Source of the DNA: Sinonovacula constricta
Taxonomy: Eukaryota > Mollusca > Bivalvia > Cardiida > Solecurtidae
Assembly (NCBI GenBank): GCA_007844125.1
Contig: CM017568.1
Span: forward strand, 4,613,882-4,677,881
Length of the DNA stretch: 64,000 nucleotides
Direction of reading: 5' to 3'
Shown: positions 37,201 to 43,762 of the stretch, one piece after another
Layout: every line of letters starts with the position of its first letter
Position numbering within the stretch: the first letter of the stretch is position 1
Notes under the pieces: generated by a model
Seen by the model: only the letters and a program-made list of their open reading frames with translations
What the model was told of the DNA's origin: nothing
Database searches by the model: none
Made by a program: the position numbers and the translations under genes

Positions 37201-39210
37201 GGATAACTGAAAAATTGTATAGTAATTGGGACATGTAACCCTTCAAGGAATTAAAGTGCTGCTGGCACTGTGGTATTCACCATATCAGAAAAATAGACTC
37301 ATTTTGAGAAAATGAGAACTAGCATTAACTAAAACTGCCATAGTGTATATTTTGGGTAAGATCATCTTTCCCTTTTTAAACTCTACAACTCTACTGTCAA
37401 CATAGTGAGCATAAGCAGAAGGTAAAGAGTCAAGAACCAAGACCACTTGACCCAATATAACTCGAGAGTGCTGGTCCCTAATGGTTCCATCACACTGTCC
37501 ACACTTTGTGGATGCTGTATTACTATACACTCCATAGCGTGATTAAATGTTAACTTTGCTTTTCATTTTTTAATTACATTTGAATGTAGTTTGAACATGC
37601 TGGATAAATTAATGTAAACATTGGATGATTTTCTTCTGATATTATATATTCACTTTGTGACTCAGCCTTTCATTTCACATGCTATCATGGCAAGGAATTA
37701 CTTTCTGTCATAATGTGGACAGTGAAAGTCTTAAACTGATATACTGGAACTTTCCTGTGCAATGATGTTAATCTGCATTCTCTCTTAATGCAGTAGAAAC
37801 AAAAATTAATCCCATGCAGCTACAGACAAATGTTTTTAGAACTATGGGTGTTAGAACTTGTTGGCATGGGTTCATCTTTGAATTTGACAGGTGCCTAAAT
37901 AATGTGACCCAGTTGGCATGTGTTCATCTTTGAATTTGACAGGTGCCTAAATAATGTGACCCAGTTGGCATGGGTTCATCTTTGAATTTGACAGGTGCCT
38001 AAATAATGTGACCCAGTTGGCATGTGTTCATCTTTGAATTTGACAGGTGCCTAAATAATGTGACCCAGTTGGCATGGGTTCATCTTTGAATTTGACAGGT
38101 GCCTAAATAATGTGACCCAGTTGGCATGGGTTCATCTTTGAATTTGACAGGTGCCTAAATAATGTGACCCAGTTGGCATGTGTTCATCTTTGAATTTGAC
38201 AGGTGCCTAAATAATGTGACCCAATGTGTTGTTATGTCATATGTCCTTTATATACTTTCACAGTGAAGGCAGCAAAACTCCTGATTTAAGAACATGCTGC
38301 CTGACAAAAAAATGTTGATGGATAATTGCAACTTTCATTTAATAAAAATACCAAATACATGAACTATACATATTCCTATATTTTGTCTATATAGCATTAT
38401 ATATATAATCATGTCTTATATTGCAGATTATGTCCATGTTGCAATATCAGTTTAAAGCAAGCAGTTTCCCATGAAGAGTCTGGTGTTATTCTCTTTCCTT
38501 GTGGTAAGTATGGCATAAATTGACACAAATTTTGTTCGCCATAAGTCATATCTTTCGCATAAAAGAGCTGCATCAATAGTTGAGTCATTGATGTGTTACA
38601 TTTCGAAAGGTCACAGGTTCAAGCCTTTAGCCCACCACAAAAATTTAACCCATGTGCAAGACTTTTTACAATTCATTATTCCTGCTGCTTATTGTGGTTC
38701 TACTCAGGAAGTGGACAAATGAGAAAAATAAATGATAAAACAGTAAAAACCATTTCTTATTTTATTCAAGAATTATTATTTTTTTATTAAATTGTCATTT
38801 GGTGACTAAGAGAATTATTGAACTGTTACATGTATCAGTGTAGATGATGAGTGATTGTGCACACCCATTATCTAATGATGCTGTAAAATATATACCTCCA
38901 GCACTAGAGATCAATATGGGCAGTAAGTCTAACCCATCTCAGAAATTACATATTTTGTATTTCACTGATATCCTTTCTTTAGGTAACTGCTCACTGATAT
39001 AGATCATTTTATATTTTATTGATAATACCTGTCTAAAATAATGGCAGGTCTTTTCTGCTCAATTCAGTTATTGATAGTTACACATTTCTTATCACATCTA
39101 TTGATATTGATGTATGTTGTTTTGTTGTTGTTTTGTTCCTAGGTCATGGTTACCACAAATTCTGCCTGCCAGGAAAGATGTGTTTGTTATGTGACGAACC
39201 TACAGCATAA
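4250..39210 (+). CDS. HPS5: HPS5, BLOC-2 subunit (5'-partial, 22 exons), with extra C-terminal RING-H2 finger
   Basis: HPS5 joins HPS3 and HPS6 in BLOC-2, a cytosolic complex that directs cargo to lysosome-related organelles such as pigment granules. Coding exons: 4250-4282, 4899-4989, 6350-6438, 7707-7778, 8442-8533, 9800-11143, 12707-12820, 16973-17043, 17748-18307, 18664-18766, 19205-20780, 26557-26674, 27496-27660, 28761-28874, 29392-29514, 29774-29883, 32267-32534, 33146-33221, 35468-35548, 36591-36676, 38427-38503, 39143-39210. All junctions are GT-AG and phases match, giving 1,809 codons plus TAA. Identity rests on recalled human HPS5: '[11 protein letters not shown]' and 'THQFKQLL' in the propeller, 'DIQD' before the linker, then 'CKSYGYWKG', 'GPERALALL' and '[11 protein letters not shown]' near the human C-terminus. 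Residues 127-1381 (window numbering) are largely low-complexity linker, far longer than in human. Residues 1707-1809 have no human counterpart that I recall. About 200 N-terminal residues lie upstream. Exon boundaries are predicted by eye, without transcripts. Confidence 0.93.
4899..4989 (+). CDS. HPS5: HPS5 exon B (WD40 propeller)
   Basis: Encodes 30 residues, DGQFGACF through ARPGSRIWE, the best-conserved match to HPS5 in the window. Acceptor CATCAG, donor GTAAGT; ends in phase 0. Confidence 0.93.
5500..7010. repeat. Dispersed repeat relics with AGGTCAAGGT / GTGACCTTGACC words
   Basis: 5,560-6,230 contains repeated TTGTTGTTTG and AAGGTCAAGGT words. 6,670-6,990 holds about three ~120-bp degenerate units (AGTGACCTTGACCCCA, AAGTTCATCAC, TAACTAAAGTTATT). 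A related unit is at 45,050-45,080. Exon C (6350-6438) lies between the two blocks. No coding signal. Confidence 0.5.
6350..6438 (+). CDS. HPS5: HPS5 exon C (WD40 propeller)
   Basis: Encodes [17 protein letters not shown] and a Pro-rich turn. Acceptor TTCTAG, donor GTAAGT. The final Cys codon is split TG|T with the next exon. Confidence 0.93.
7707..7778 (+). CDS. HPS5: HPS5 exon D
   Basis: Encodes [14 protein letters not shown] and SFPKLKVV; 'SFPKL' is shared with human HPS5. Acceptor TTTCAG, donor GTAAGT; phase 1 in, phase 2 out. Confidence 0.9.
8442..8533 (+). CDS. HPS5: HPS5 exon E (last propeller strands)
   Basis: Encodes [19 protein letters not shown] then [11 protein letters not shown], aligning with the human 'VLTWTERGIYIF' segment. 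Acceptor TTTTTTCAG, donor GTATGG. Confidence 0.9.
8610..9010. mobile_element. SINE-like repeat in HPS5 intron
   Basis: It has a degenerate B box (GGTTTAAATGC), a body with CACCTCATAAGTTCCCCTG and a tail ending in AATAATAATGACATG. No clear TSD seen; family not recognised. Confidence 0.4.
9800..11143 (+). CDS. HPS5: HPS5 exon F (1,344-bp; helical segment then acidic linker)
   Basis: The first ~90 residues ([26 protein letters not shown], then a helical LKDLLNAE region) align with HPS5 just after the propeller. The remaining ~350 residues are Glu-, Asn- and Ser-rich and look disordered, with an acidic patch near 10,330-10,380. The exon runs through several ATGs; the one at 9853 is internal, because conserved residues precede it after the acceptor TTTTTCAG at 9799. 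Donor GTAGGT at 11,144. Confidence 0.9.
11280..11400 (+). mobile_element. SINE body fragment (GGTTCTACCC family)
   Basis: GTGGTTCTACCCAGATATTT followed by GGGGTCTTTCTCCACCAGTG matches the body of the minus-strand SINEs at 14,262 and 50,645. The tRNA-like head is absent. Confidence 0.55.
11640..11975 (+). mobile_element. tRNA-derived SINE (source family of the 83-bp minisatellite)
   Basis: B box GGTTCAATCCC at 11,708-11,718, then a body with TGACTGGCTATGGTAGCATG, CAGGTGTTCAC and CAGTGAAGGCAGCACTATAT. The tail is GATAAACCCAATAAACAAAC, an A-rich SINE end. Confidence 0.65.
12707..12820 (+). CDS. HPS5: HPS5 exon G (basic linker)
   Basis: Encodes DSQERLDEP, a basic [12 protein letters not shown] stretch and ESSEKHQRK. 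Acceptor TTTTCTCAG, donor GTGAGA; phases fit both neighbours. The basic cluster followed by Ser resembles a phosphorylation or membrane-contact segment (inference). Confidence 0.8.
13971..14108 (-). pseudogene. Cys-rich exon-like fragment inside the inverted-repeat element
   Basis: On the minus strand an acceptor CTTATTTCAG precedes an open 138-bp stretch encoding [20 protein letters not shown], and a donor-like CAG|GTATGA follows. The CPPxIKCxxxDC spacing resembles a VWC-type domain, but a CPFC that would fit the domain's end lies in another frame, so it may be a decayed captured exon. Weak evidence. Confidence 0.3.
14262..14420 (-). mobile_element. tRNA-derived SINE, minus strand
   Basis: The inverse of a B-box region (CTCGACCGGGACTCAAAC, 14,362-14,379) with the body GGTAGAACCAGTAGCGC and TATTACTGGTGGAG, same family as 50,645-50,795. 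Confidence 0.6.
14475..14590 (-). mobile_element. tRNA-like SINE head, minus strand
   Basis: AGACCGGGACTCGAACTCAC (14,527-14,546) is an inverted B box. The preceding half does not fold into a convincing complete tRNA, so it is scored as a SINE head rather than a tRNA gene. Confidence 0.45.
16973..17043 (+). CDS. HPS5: HPS5 exon H
   Basis: 71 bp encoding [13 protein letters not shown] and VDFTDVKEQ. Acceptor TGTTGCAG, donor GTGACT, phase 0 out. No direct homology; supported by frame continuity and splice sites. Confidence 0.72.
17748..18307 (+). CDS. HPS5: HPS5 exon I (560-bp, degenerate Ser-rich repeats)
   Basis: Encodes 186 residues of linker made of decayed ~10-12-residue repeats ([30 protein letters not shown]). 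Acceptor TTTTGCAG, donor GTAAGT. Composition is Ser/Asn/Glu-rich and predicted disordered. Low direct similarity; placed by open frame and phase. Confidence 0.8.
18664..18766 (+). CDS. HPS5: HPS5 exon J
   Basis: Encodes 34 residues, [15 protein letters not shown] then [18 protein letters not shown], a likely amphipathic basic helix. Acceptor AACTTCAG, donor GTTAGA, phase 0 out. Confidence 0.8.
19205..20780 (+). CDS. HPS5: HPS5 exon K (1,576-bp, with coding minisatellite)
   Basis: The first ~220 residues are mixed helical sequence with Cys-rich patches (EDCGEIDAH) that may correspond to the human middle domain. About 100 acidic residues follow, then a tandem 16-residue repeat of the type [15 protein letters not shown] at ~20,235-20,590. 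The exon ends in a conserved-looking helix ([26 protein letters not shown]). Acceptor TTTCTCAG, donor GTAGTG at 20,781; the last codon splits G|AG. Confidence 0.88.
20235..20592 (+). repeat. 48-bp coding minisatellite within HPS5 exon K
   Basis: About seven 48-bp units keep the frame and encode [19 protein letters not shown] 16-mers. Two unit types alternate ([12 protein letters not shown] and [12 protein letters not shown]). The antisense frame is also open but is only a mirror of the repeat. Confidence 0.9.
21060..22900 (-). pseudogene. Decayed non-LTR retrotransposon (LINE) reverse transcriptase
   Basis: Minus-strand fragments in several frames show VDLKKAF…VPREV (~22,645-22,681), a YADN catalytic box (~22,400-22,415) and a [11 protein letters not shown] zinc-binding motif (~22,110-22,240). 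This is the usual order of an RT domain followed by the C-terminal finger of a LINE clade common in invertebrates. Multiple stops and frame breaks. It lies in the intron between exons K and L, beside the satellite. Confidence 0.7.
22987..26178 (+). repeat. 72-bp satellite array (~44 copies) with higher-order structure
   Basis: Spacing of the shared word ATAGTAATTGTAGTTAGCTA is exactly 72 bp (23,061; 23,133; 23,205). Rare variant units with TCAGTCCTAAACTTTTGAG recur at 24,231, 25,023 and 25,959, that is 11 and 13 units apart. Units at both edges are more diverged. The array sits in the intron between exons K and L, has stops in the frames I read, and is not coding. Confidence 0.95.
26557..26674 (+). 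CDS. HPS5: HPS5 exon L
   Basis: Encodes [30 protein letters not shown] and INLLGHIG. Acceptor CTTGCAG, donor GTGAGT. It follows a 5.8-kb repeat-filled intron. Confidence 0.87.
26690..27480. other. AT-rich intron, degenerate GTAATTGTAATG words
   Basis: Low-complexity sequence rich in GTAATTGTAATG and TATTGTAATGT motifs, probably an old decayed tandem repeat. No gene or element end seen. Confidence 0.4.
27496..27660 (+). CDS. HPS5: HPS5 exon M (C-terminal helical domain)
   Basis: Encodes [32 protein letters not shown] and [11 protein letters not shown], aligning with human 'FFPSILPSDIIQLCHHH' and the following helix. Acceptor TCTATTAG, donor GTAAGA. Confidence 0.9.
28190..28340. repeat. Short degenerate ~18-bp repeats
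   Basis: Variants of GAACATGCTTGAGCATA recur about eight times between exons M and N. Confidence 0.5.
28761..28874 (+). CDS. HPS5: HPS5 exon N
   Basis: Encodes [19 protein letters not shown] and [18 protein letters not shown], equivalent to the human 'LRLDWLLLAVSLD' region. Acceptor CATTTCAG, donor GTATAA. Confidence 0.88.
29392..29514 (+). CDS. HPS5: HPS5 exon O
   Basis: Encodes [33 protein letters not shown] and LHLCKSYG; the last part pairs with human 'ICRSCGFW'. Acceptor CATTACAG, donor GTAAGT. Confidence 0.9.
29774..29883 (+). CDS. HPS5: HPS5 exon P
   Basis: Encodes [33 protein letters not shown] and SAL, aligning with human 'GYLILCLELERR' and 'IVYLNDMSLM'. Acceptor CTTTCTAG, donor GTATGT. 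Confidence 0.92.
29884..32266. other. 2.4-kb HPS5 intron without recognisable gene
   Basis: AT-rich sequence. Short tracts such as TTTACCAGTCACA repeated at 30,930-30,965 and a CG-richer patch at 31,680-31,960 are present. I see no coding exon, RNA gene or complete element. Confidence 0.4.
32267..32534 (+). CDS. HPS5: HPS5 exon Q
   Basis: Encodes 88 residues including [34 protein letters not shown] and [19 protein letters not shown], a clear match to the human 'EEWKLLLHL', 'VALLLAKAMGPDRAW' and 'FTRTCDILRIA' segments. Acceptor ATTTTAG, donor GTAATG. Confidence 0.94.
33146..33221 (+). CDS. HPS5: HPS5 exon R (end of the human-like body; donor multiplied in tandem)
   Basis: Encodes [17 protein letters not shown] and RPSSITNK, matching the last residues of human HPS5 (MLEKCDRFLWS). 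Donor GTCAGT at 33,222, phase 0. The exon end and this donor are copied nine more times downstream at 49-bp spacing. Continued reading into the intron meets TAA at 33,267 after 15 residues. Confidence 0.93.
33222..33670 (+). repeat. 49-bp tandem array carrying ten copies of the exon-R 5' splice site
   Basis: The unit runs AAG|GTCAGTACCATCAGC through CCAGCATCACAAATAAG, so every unit repeats the exon 3' end plus donor. Donor positions are 33,222 + 49n, n = 0-9 (last at 33,663). Units differ by one or two bases (CCCCC/TTCCCC/CTCC; GCCCT/GCTCT). Confidence 0.95.
33690..33898 (+). mobile_element. tRNA-derived SINE head and body fragment
   Basis: A Pol III B-box-like GGTTCAATTCC lies at 33,715-33,725, followed by GGTATAGCTC and a diverged body. 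The same order occurs in the SINE at 11,640-11,970. It abuts the 83-bp array. Confidence 0.6.
33898..35103 (+). repeat. 83-bp minisatellite (~14.5 copies)
   Basis: The unit includes TGGTATGTCAGGTGTTCACC, CAGTGCTGTTACAGTGATGG and GAACAACTGCTGTGGGTGAC. Two subtypes alternate early (TATCGGCGAACAACTGCTG versus ATAGGAGAACAACCTC), and the last five units are homogeneous for the second. It lies in the intron between exons R and S, directly after a SINE head. Confidence 0.95.
35468..35548 (+). CDS. HPS5: HPS5 exon S (C-terminal extension)
   Basis: Encodes [17 protein letters not shown] and [10 protein letters not shown]. Acceptor TATACAG, donor GTAATT; phase 0 on both sides, so it could be skipped without a frame change. 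Confidence 0.82.
36030..37170. repeat. Two copies of a dispersed repeat flanking HPS5 exon T
   Basis: CAACCATTCTAAAG…GCTCAAG…ATGAATTTCA at ~36,060-36,110 recurs at ~36,975-37,010, and TTTAAGTCATGACTTTGGCAT at ~36,470 recurs as TTAAGTCATGATTTAGGCTT at ~37,148. Exon T lies between them. Confidence 0.5.
36591..36676 (+). CDS. HPS5: HPS5 exon T (C-terminal extension)
   Basis: Encodes [28 protein letters not shown] and a split Arg that leads into the zinc finger. Acceptor TTTTTCCAG, donor GTAAGA. Confidence 0.83.
37861..38224 (+). repeat. 52-bp minisatellite (7 copies)
   Basis: The unit TTGGCATGGGTTCATCTTTG plus AATTTGACAGGTGCCTAAAT and AATGTGACCCAG repeats at 52-bp spacing. It lies in the intron between exons T and U. 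Units alternate GGG/GTG at one site. Confidence 0.93.
38427..38503 (+). CDS. HPS5: HPS5 exon U (first half of RING-H2)
   Basis: Encodes [19 protein letters not shown] then VILFPCG: the first CxxC pair and, 19 residues later, the third Cys ligand. Acceptor TATTGCAG, donor GTAAGT. The finger is split between the C and H of 'CGH'. Confidence 0.87.
39143..39210 (+). CDS. HPS5: HPS5 exon V (second half of RING-H2 and stop)
   Basis: Encodes [21 protein letters not shown] and stop TAA (39,208-39,210). Ligands H-x2-H-x2-C-x5-C-x2-C complete a canonical RING-H2 pattern. Acceptor TTCCTAG. Confidence 0.88.
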
Positions 39211-39900
39211 CCAACAGTGTTCAGCAACACTGAAACCAAGCAAGGAAACTAGGACACCACTGAATCAGAGTAAATAAACAGTGATAAATAAACAGTGATA
39301 AATAAACAGTGATAAATTAACAGTGATAAATAAACAGTGATAAATAACAGAGTAAAGCAACATTTTAGACTAACAATTTAAAAACATCTGTATAAAAACA
39401 AGTAATATGAAGGTACAGTGTAGTGTATATCATTAGTATAAATTACAGCACCTCATGTAGACTTAATTGAAGGGTACCAGTGGGTAGTGTCACTGACTTG
39501 TAACTTCCCAAACTCCATGACCCCTTTATGGACGGTTCAAGTCCCTGTTAGGGTAAAAACTTTCTTGTTAGAATGTCAACTAGCATTGTCTGGGATCTTG
39601 CTCTGACTATAATAGTCTAGCTAGTGATTACTATAGTGTCCTTAAGGTTGTGCCTGCATTGTACCAGATTTTTTTTTTTTGATTGCAATATCTGTTGAAT
39701 GCAAATATTGAAACATGGTGAATGCAAATATTAGATGGTTTATAATTATGTTTATTCGTATTTGACATCATTCTCTCTTTAATTCTTTAATATAGTTTAC
39801 ATGATTGTATTACACATATATGTTTACAATTAAATTTTATGAATTTTGACTGTTATATCTGGAATAAATAAAATTTACCATTCTTATTTACATTTAAGAT
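39211..39900 (+). promoter_or_regulatory. HPS5: HPS5 3' UTR with clustered poly(A) signals
   Basis: AATAAA occurs at 39,273, 39,287, 39,301 and 39,329 within a 14-bp tandem repeat (AAATAAACAGTGAT) starting ~60 bp after the stop. Another overlapping pair (AATAAATAAA) is at 39,863, followed by a T- and GT-rich stretch. A SINE-like segment lies between them. Which site is used cannot be seen. Confidence 0.55.
39460..39640 (+). mobile_element. tRNA-derived SINE in HPS5 3' flank
   Basis: B box GGTTCAAGTCC (39,534-39,544) with an upstream A-box-like TGGGTAGTGTC and a body word TAGCATTGTCTGGGATCTTG. No full tRNA fold. Confidence 0.5.
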
Positions 39901-40321
39901 GTCCTTAACAATTTTTGCTTTTTTTTAACTTGTATTGCGTTGTTGTCTTAATGTTGTTTATATTTTTCCAAATGAAAATATATAGACATTCCAGTTATTT
40001 ATCCTATTTTATTTATTTTTTGCTTTTGCTTTGTCTTTTATTTTTCTAGTACACATCTTGTCATCGTTTTATTTTTTCATGATTCAAATAATCATTAGGT
40101 ACTTGCAAATAAAAGGAGATAAGTTGGAATACCTTAAATTGACTTGAATGATTTAAAGGTTTTGTCCAACACTTTCAATGAGCAAAGAAGCATCCAAAAA
40201 TAGGCAAGCATAGTATGGTTAAGGTCCTGTGATTATGTAGAAGTTGTTGTGTAACACCACAAGCCTGATTACCATTGGAATGTGTCTACACCATACCCTC
40301 ATCTGGATACACAGTGGGAGG

Positions 40322-40808
40322 TTCCTGGGTTGTGGGTGAGGGTAGTGTTGGGTCTACCTAACCTTAGGCTACAGTGGTATCAGGGCATGGGTGGGGATTT
40401 CAGTGGTGCTGGGTTGTGGGTGAGGGTTGGGTCTACCTAACCTTAGGCTACAGTGGTATAAGGGCATGGGTGGAGATTTCAGTGGTGCTGGGTTGTGGGT
40501 GAGGGTTGGGTCTACCTAACCTTAGGCTACAGTGGTATAAGGGCATGGGTGGAGATTTCAGTGGTGCTGGGTTGTGGGTGAGGGTTGGGTCTACCTTACC
40601 TTAGGCTACAGTGGTATCAGGGCATGGGTGGAGATTTCAGTGGTGCTGGGTTGTGGGTGACGGTTGGGTCTACCTAACCTTAGGCTACAGTGGTATCAGG
40701 GCATGGGTGGAGATTTCAGTGGTGCTGGGTTGTGGGTGAGGGTTGGGTCTACCTTACCTTAGGCTACAGTGGTATCAGGGCATGGGTGGAGATTTCAGTG
40801 GTGCTGGC
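40322..40808 (+). repeat. 79-bp minisatellite (~6 copies)
   Basis: CAGTGGTGCTGG starts at 40,401, 40,480, 40,559, 40,638, 40,717 and 40,796, exact 79-bp spacing. The unit contains GGGTTGTGGGTGAGGGTTGG. It lies downstream of HPS5. The short frame through its edge is not coding. Confidence 0.93.
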
Positions 40809-41396
40809 CAATGGCAGTGCAGTAAGCCCATGTGGATGAAGTGTAACCTATTGTTTTACAAACTTCCCACTATTATATCCCTGTGTTCAGTACACACATT
40901 AAGTGGTTTACGACCCTTCCAACTATGATCTTGGGTGTTTCTCTAAAGGTCATTTTCAATATCTTTAAGTACATATATACACATGATAGTTTCTAGAATC
41001 ACATGATTTTTTTTGCCTTGAGACCACAGACACATGGATTAAATAAACTTTTGTTATTATAATTATTTCAATAGAAAACAGTGTGGCACAATTTAGAGAT
41101 GGGTTTTATGTCAGATTCAATATCATTTTATAGTGAAAATTCTTGTATCTGATATTTAATAATAGGTTTGAAATAAATGAAAAGTAAATAGTTTACGCTG
41201 TCAGTCATTTATGTATTGATAAAATAATCAGAACTATGTATATGCTATTGTTACATACTTTTTTGATATTATGTCATTTTTTTCCATTTCATTTGTATAA
41301 TGGATGAGATATATGTTTTATATGAAATAATTTGATGTCAGTCAAATCTATTTTCAGATAACACTAATTAAGTTCTTTGATTATATATTTTTTTCA

Positions 41397-41620
41397 TACC
41401 CACCAATCCAAATGTTTAAATGATTAATTTTTAGATTAGATATCAGCCAATGAAGATGTTACAATGATCATTTTTTAGAGTAGATACCCACCAATCCAAA
41501 TGTTAAAATGATCACATTGTAGATTAGATACCCACCAATCCAAATGTTTAAAGAATCACTTTTTAGATTAGATACCCACTAATCTAAATGTTTAATGGAT
41601 CAATTTTAAGATATCCACAA
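41397..41620 (+). repeat. 44-bp minisatellite (~5 copies)
   Basis: TACCCACCAATCCAAATGTT starts at 41,397, 41,485, 41,529 and (variant) 41,573, with a diverged unit between the first two. It ends at the start of copy B of the ~130-bp family. Confidence 0.88.
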
Positions 41621-41626
41621 ATCCAG

Positions 41627-41990
41627 TTTTTAGCTCATCTGAGCACAACATGATTTATGTGAGCTTTTCTGATACTGCCTGTCCCTCCTATGTTGTCTGT
41701 CCTGCTTCGCTTGCTTTTGAACATACTAGAGGCTACAGGTTTTATCCAATCTTCACCAAACTTGGTCAAAATGTTTGTCTGAAAGGAATCTTGGATGCCT
41801 GTAACAGGATCACTTGGAGTCAAAAACTTAGTCAAATCCTAGAAAATGTGGTGATTACCCCAGAGGCCACACTTATGGCTCATTCGTCACCCAAGATTTT
41901 TAAAGTAAATAACTCTGAATTACTTGACCCCAGATATGAGCCTTCTAAAAGCCAGTGTTCTCAGGTGAACGATAAAGTGTACCTTTTTTA
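41627..41990 (+). repeat. Copy B (short) of the ~130-bp repeat family
   Basis: Starts TTTTAGCTCATCTGAGCAC and ends with a degenerate CAGGTGAACGATAAAG. Only about two internal units remain. Confidence 0.8.
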
Positions 41991-42017
41991 GTTATGTAGG
42001 ATAAATAGATTTCACTG

Positions 42018-42895
42018 TTTTTAGCTCACCTGAGCACAATGTGCTCAAGGGGAGATTTTGTGATACCATCGTAAACACGCTAGAGGCCAGATGTATGGCC
42101 CAATATTTACCAAATGTGATCAGAATGTTTGACTGCGTGAAATCTTGGATGAGTTCATAACTGGGTCACGTGGGGTCAATAAGAAGGTCAGTAGGTCAAA
42201 TCAGAGAAAAAGCTTGTGAACACACTAGAGACCACATTTATTGCCTAATCTTCACCAAACTTGGTTAGAATGTTTGTCAGTATGAAATCTTGGACGAGTT
42301 CATTATTGGGTCACGTGGACTCAAAAAGTAGGCCACTAGGTCAAATCCTGGAAAAACTTGTGAACACACTAGAGACCACATCAATCTCTACCAATCTTGG
42401 TCAGAATTGTGTGCATGAAATCTTGGACAAGGTCATTATTGGGTCATTTGAGGTCAAAAAGAGGTTACTAGGTCAAAACTTAGAAAAAGCATGTGGACAC
42501 ACTAGAGGCTACATTCATAGCCCTATCTTTTCCAAACTTGATCAGATTGTTTGTCTGCATGAAATCTTAGATGAGTATATTATTGGGTCACATGGGGTCA
42601 AAAAGTAGATCACTAGGTCACATTTTAGAAAAACCTTGTGAAAACACTCAGAGGCCACAATGATGACCCAATCTTAACCAAACTTGGCCAGAATGTTCGC
42701 CACTATGAATTCTTACATATATTTTGAAGTGGGTCATGTGGATTCCATAGGTAACTGGGTAAAATTCTAGAAAATGTTATCAATCCATTGGCCACACTAA
42801 TGGTCCAATCTTCACCAAAGATTTTTAAAGTAAATAACTCTTAATTACTTGTGTCATCCGGTGAGCGATTAAGGGCCATTATGGCCCTCTTGTTT
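42018..42895 (+). repeat. Copy C (complete) of the ~130-bp repeat family, with terminal hairpins
   Basis: The 5' end TTTTAGCTCACC precedes a perfect hairpin TGAGCACAATGTGCTCA (42,031-42,047). About six ~125-135-bp units follow. The 3' end is the hairpin AGGGCCATTATGGCCCT (42,872-42,888) then CTTGTTT. Nearly intact and useful as the reference copy. Open frames through it are repeat artefacts. Confidence 0.88.
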
Positions 42896-43762
42896 ACAGT
42901 TGTTTTGATGCTTTTTTATTATTTTGTTTTAGACTATTCATGTTTAGTTTTATGCACAGATTCTTGTTAAACTGGTGTGTTTTTATTATTATTGTGCTAT
43001 ATGTATGTTGTTACGACTGTATGATATCCAAATGCATGTACATTAGTTATTATAATTTTCTGCCAATTCTTACTCAGTGAACTACACAACAACATAACTA
43101 TGTGTTTTCAGTTGGACAATATGTTCATCGGGGTGGTAGTTGGGGTCTGTGTCTGGAATGGGCTACTACATGCAACAAAAATTAAACAGAAAAAAAGTTT
43201 GTGCATTTTATAGTATGTGTTTCGCTACTGCAAATGCTTATCAAGCAAATTAATTTTATCAAGATGTTTATCTCTGTAATTTTTATTAATACTTGCATGT
43301 TATACTTTCATATAATGTATATGTTGATTCTATATATGCATGTGTAATGTGCCTGTACAGTGCTGTTCAAAGGTGGAGTATAAAAAAGACACCTACCAAC
43401 ATGTGTTTTACTGTTGTAAGTAAACCACAGGTTTCCAAACATTTGTTATTTTGGTTGGTTTTATATAATAGGTTGTTTTCTATCTTTAACTTTGTTAACA
43501 TTGTTCATATACAGTGTTAATGACTTCGCATATTATTTAAGCTCTCCTAACTTGTGATCAATGTTTATGAGTCATATGTAAACAACTAATACCCAGTGCA
43601 ATATAAATGGCCAATTATGATATTAAAATTTTTAAAATATAGAATACTCTTCTTGTCTTTTTACAATTTTTCATTTATCTCAAGAGCATTTGATTAAACA
43701 AACGATATGCTGAAAGAACCACATATGTGTAACTATAGCAACACTGTCGCAAGTGGCTTTAT

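Noticed and set aside
42261..42608. 115-codon frame in repeat copy C
   Set aside because: Translation of the ~130-bp tandem units; similar frames occur at 2,719 and 45,785 for the same reason.
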